Assembly (NCBI GenBank): GCA_036521995.1
Contig: DATDGR010000262.1
Location: 1 to 13,434, forward strand
DNA: 13,434 bases
Direction of reading: 5' to 3'
DNA from: Gp13-AA77 sp036521995
GTDB lineage: Bacteria; Acidobacteriota; Terriglobia; UBA7540
This document shows, one piece after another, positions 12,952 through 13,434 of the stretch. The notes below the pieces were generated by a model. It had not been told where the DNA came from and did not search any database. It saw only the letters and a program-made list of their open reading frames with translations. Position numbers and translations under genes: made by a program. Each line of letters opens with the position of its first letter. Position 1 is the first letter of the stretch.

Positions 12952-13434
12952 TATGGTCTCCTTTCTTAGCCTCGCTTCGAAATTCGAACCTGCGAGCATC
13001 CTCTCGAATCGGGCGGCCCCTCAGGGCAGCGGCTCGATACGAGCCCAATCCGTGCGTCCGGGAGGAGAATCGAAACCCGAGCGGACAGATCGGCGTGCAT
13101 CAAGCCGACCCGGAGACCGCCACGAATAGGCTAATCGAGCCAATCGCGGCGCTCGTCACGGGAGCGTCGCGGCAACGTCAAAACTTTGTAAAAATCGCGA
13201 GGGCAGGCTTTAGGGTGGCGCCTCCCCGAGCGCAGGCATTCCGCACGTGCACATGCCGTAGCGCGTTCGGAAAATGCCGCACCAGAAATTACGGAATCTG
13301 GGTATCCACTTGACTCAGGTAACCCCTACCGGTTGTGGTTTCGCCTCGGTGTTTCGAACGATGGATGCGTAAGTGGCTGGTTCTACGGCCACCGCCTGCT
13401 GGACAAGCCGGAAGAATAGTTTGCCTCGGCGGCG
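12952..13434. other. Region upstream of the GloVer gene, no convincing gene
   Basis: These 483 bases hold the ribosome binding site of the GloVer gene (about 12955-12964, read on the minus strand) but no promoter I could support. On the plus strand, an open frame from 13192 to TAG 13417-13419 lacks any ATG, GTG or TTG ahead of its protein-like part (PYRLWFRLGVSNDG then GWFYGHRLLDKPEE). It may be the remnant of a gene whose beginning is lost. A longer plus-strand frame ending at 13313 is mostly the shadow of the GloVer gene. Confidence 0.4.
13192..13419 (+). pseudogene. Possible gene remnant, C-terminal part only
   Basis: Open frame of 75 codons after an in-frame TAA at 13189. The last 40 residues (from SGYPLDSGNPYR to LLDKPEE) have a protein-like mix of aromatic, charged and glycine residues, but no start codon precedes them. 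I do not recognise a family. It may equally be a chance open frame, which is common in GC-rich DNA. Confidence 0.2.

Noticed and set aside
12672..13313. Plus-strand open frame of 213 codons over the GloVer gene start and upstream region
   Set aside because: Its first part is antisense to the GloVer signal peptide and repeats, and the rest shows no ribosome binding site or recognisable domain.
13310..13338. TTGACT at 13310 as a promoter -35
   Set aside because: At 17 bases downstream the sequence is TTGTGG, which does not resemble a -10 element, and no gene start follows.

Overview
The window looks like chromosomal DNA of a GC-rich bacterium, most likely an Acidobacteriota member. This is an inference from the combination of a 'GloVer'-type tandem-repeat exported protein, an ISKra4-like transposase end, an NtrC-type sigma-54 regulator pair and the DUF1385-prfA-prmC gene order. 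No rRNA or tRNA gene, CRISPR array or prophage is visible.

Left part (1-5464, + strand): the 3' end of an ISKra4-like transposase with a putative terminal inverted repeat, then a leader carrying a good sigma-70-like promoter, then a run of same-strand genes: DUF1385 membrane protein, prfA (release factor 1), a Uma2-family nuclease-fold protein, prmC (the methyltransferase that modifies the GGQ glutamine of release factors) and dinB (DNA polymerase IV). The translation-termination pair prfA/prmC is split by the Uma2 gene.

Middle (5503-6872, + strand): a small exported protein of unknown function, a DinB-superfamily four-helix-bundle protein (unrelated to polymerase IV despite the name) and a RidA-family enamine/imine deaminase, each with a clear Shine-Dalgarno sequence. 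RidA meets the next gene tail to tail: one CTAG palindrome supplies the TAG stop codon on both strands.

Regulatory part (6869-9725, - strand): a membrane histidine kinase followed by an NtrC-type sigma-54-dependent response regulator, apparently one operon. Divergent from the kinase, across a 315-bp region, lies a very short gene (10041-10208) for a proline-rich peptide built from three 16-residue tandem repeats. It has a strong ribosome binding site, and a sequence resembling a sigma-54 -24/-12 promoter lies upstream. The repeat copies differ mainly by synonymous or conservative changes in that frame. This is the most interesting candidate for an undescribed small gene here, possibly a target of the adjacent two-component system.

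Right part (10313-13434): a voltage-gated-type potassium channel with a C-terminal zinc ribbon (- strand), then a secreted seven-repeat GloVer/TIG protein (- strand). A related GC-rich element occurs at the 3' end of the channel gene and again just downstream of the GloVer gene, the second copy with a perfect hairpin. The last 480 bases hold no convincing gene, only a start-less reading frame that may be a gene remnant.
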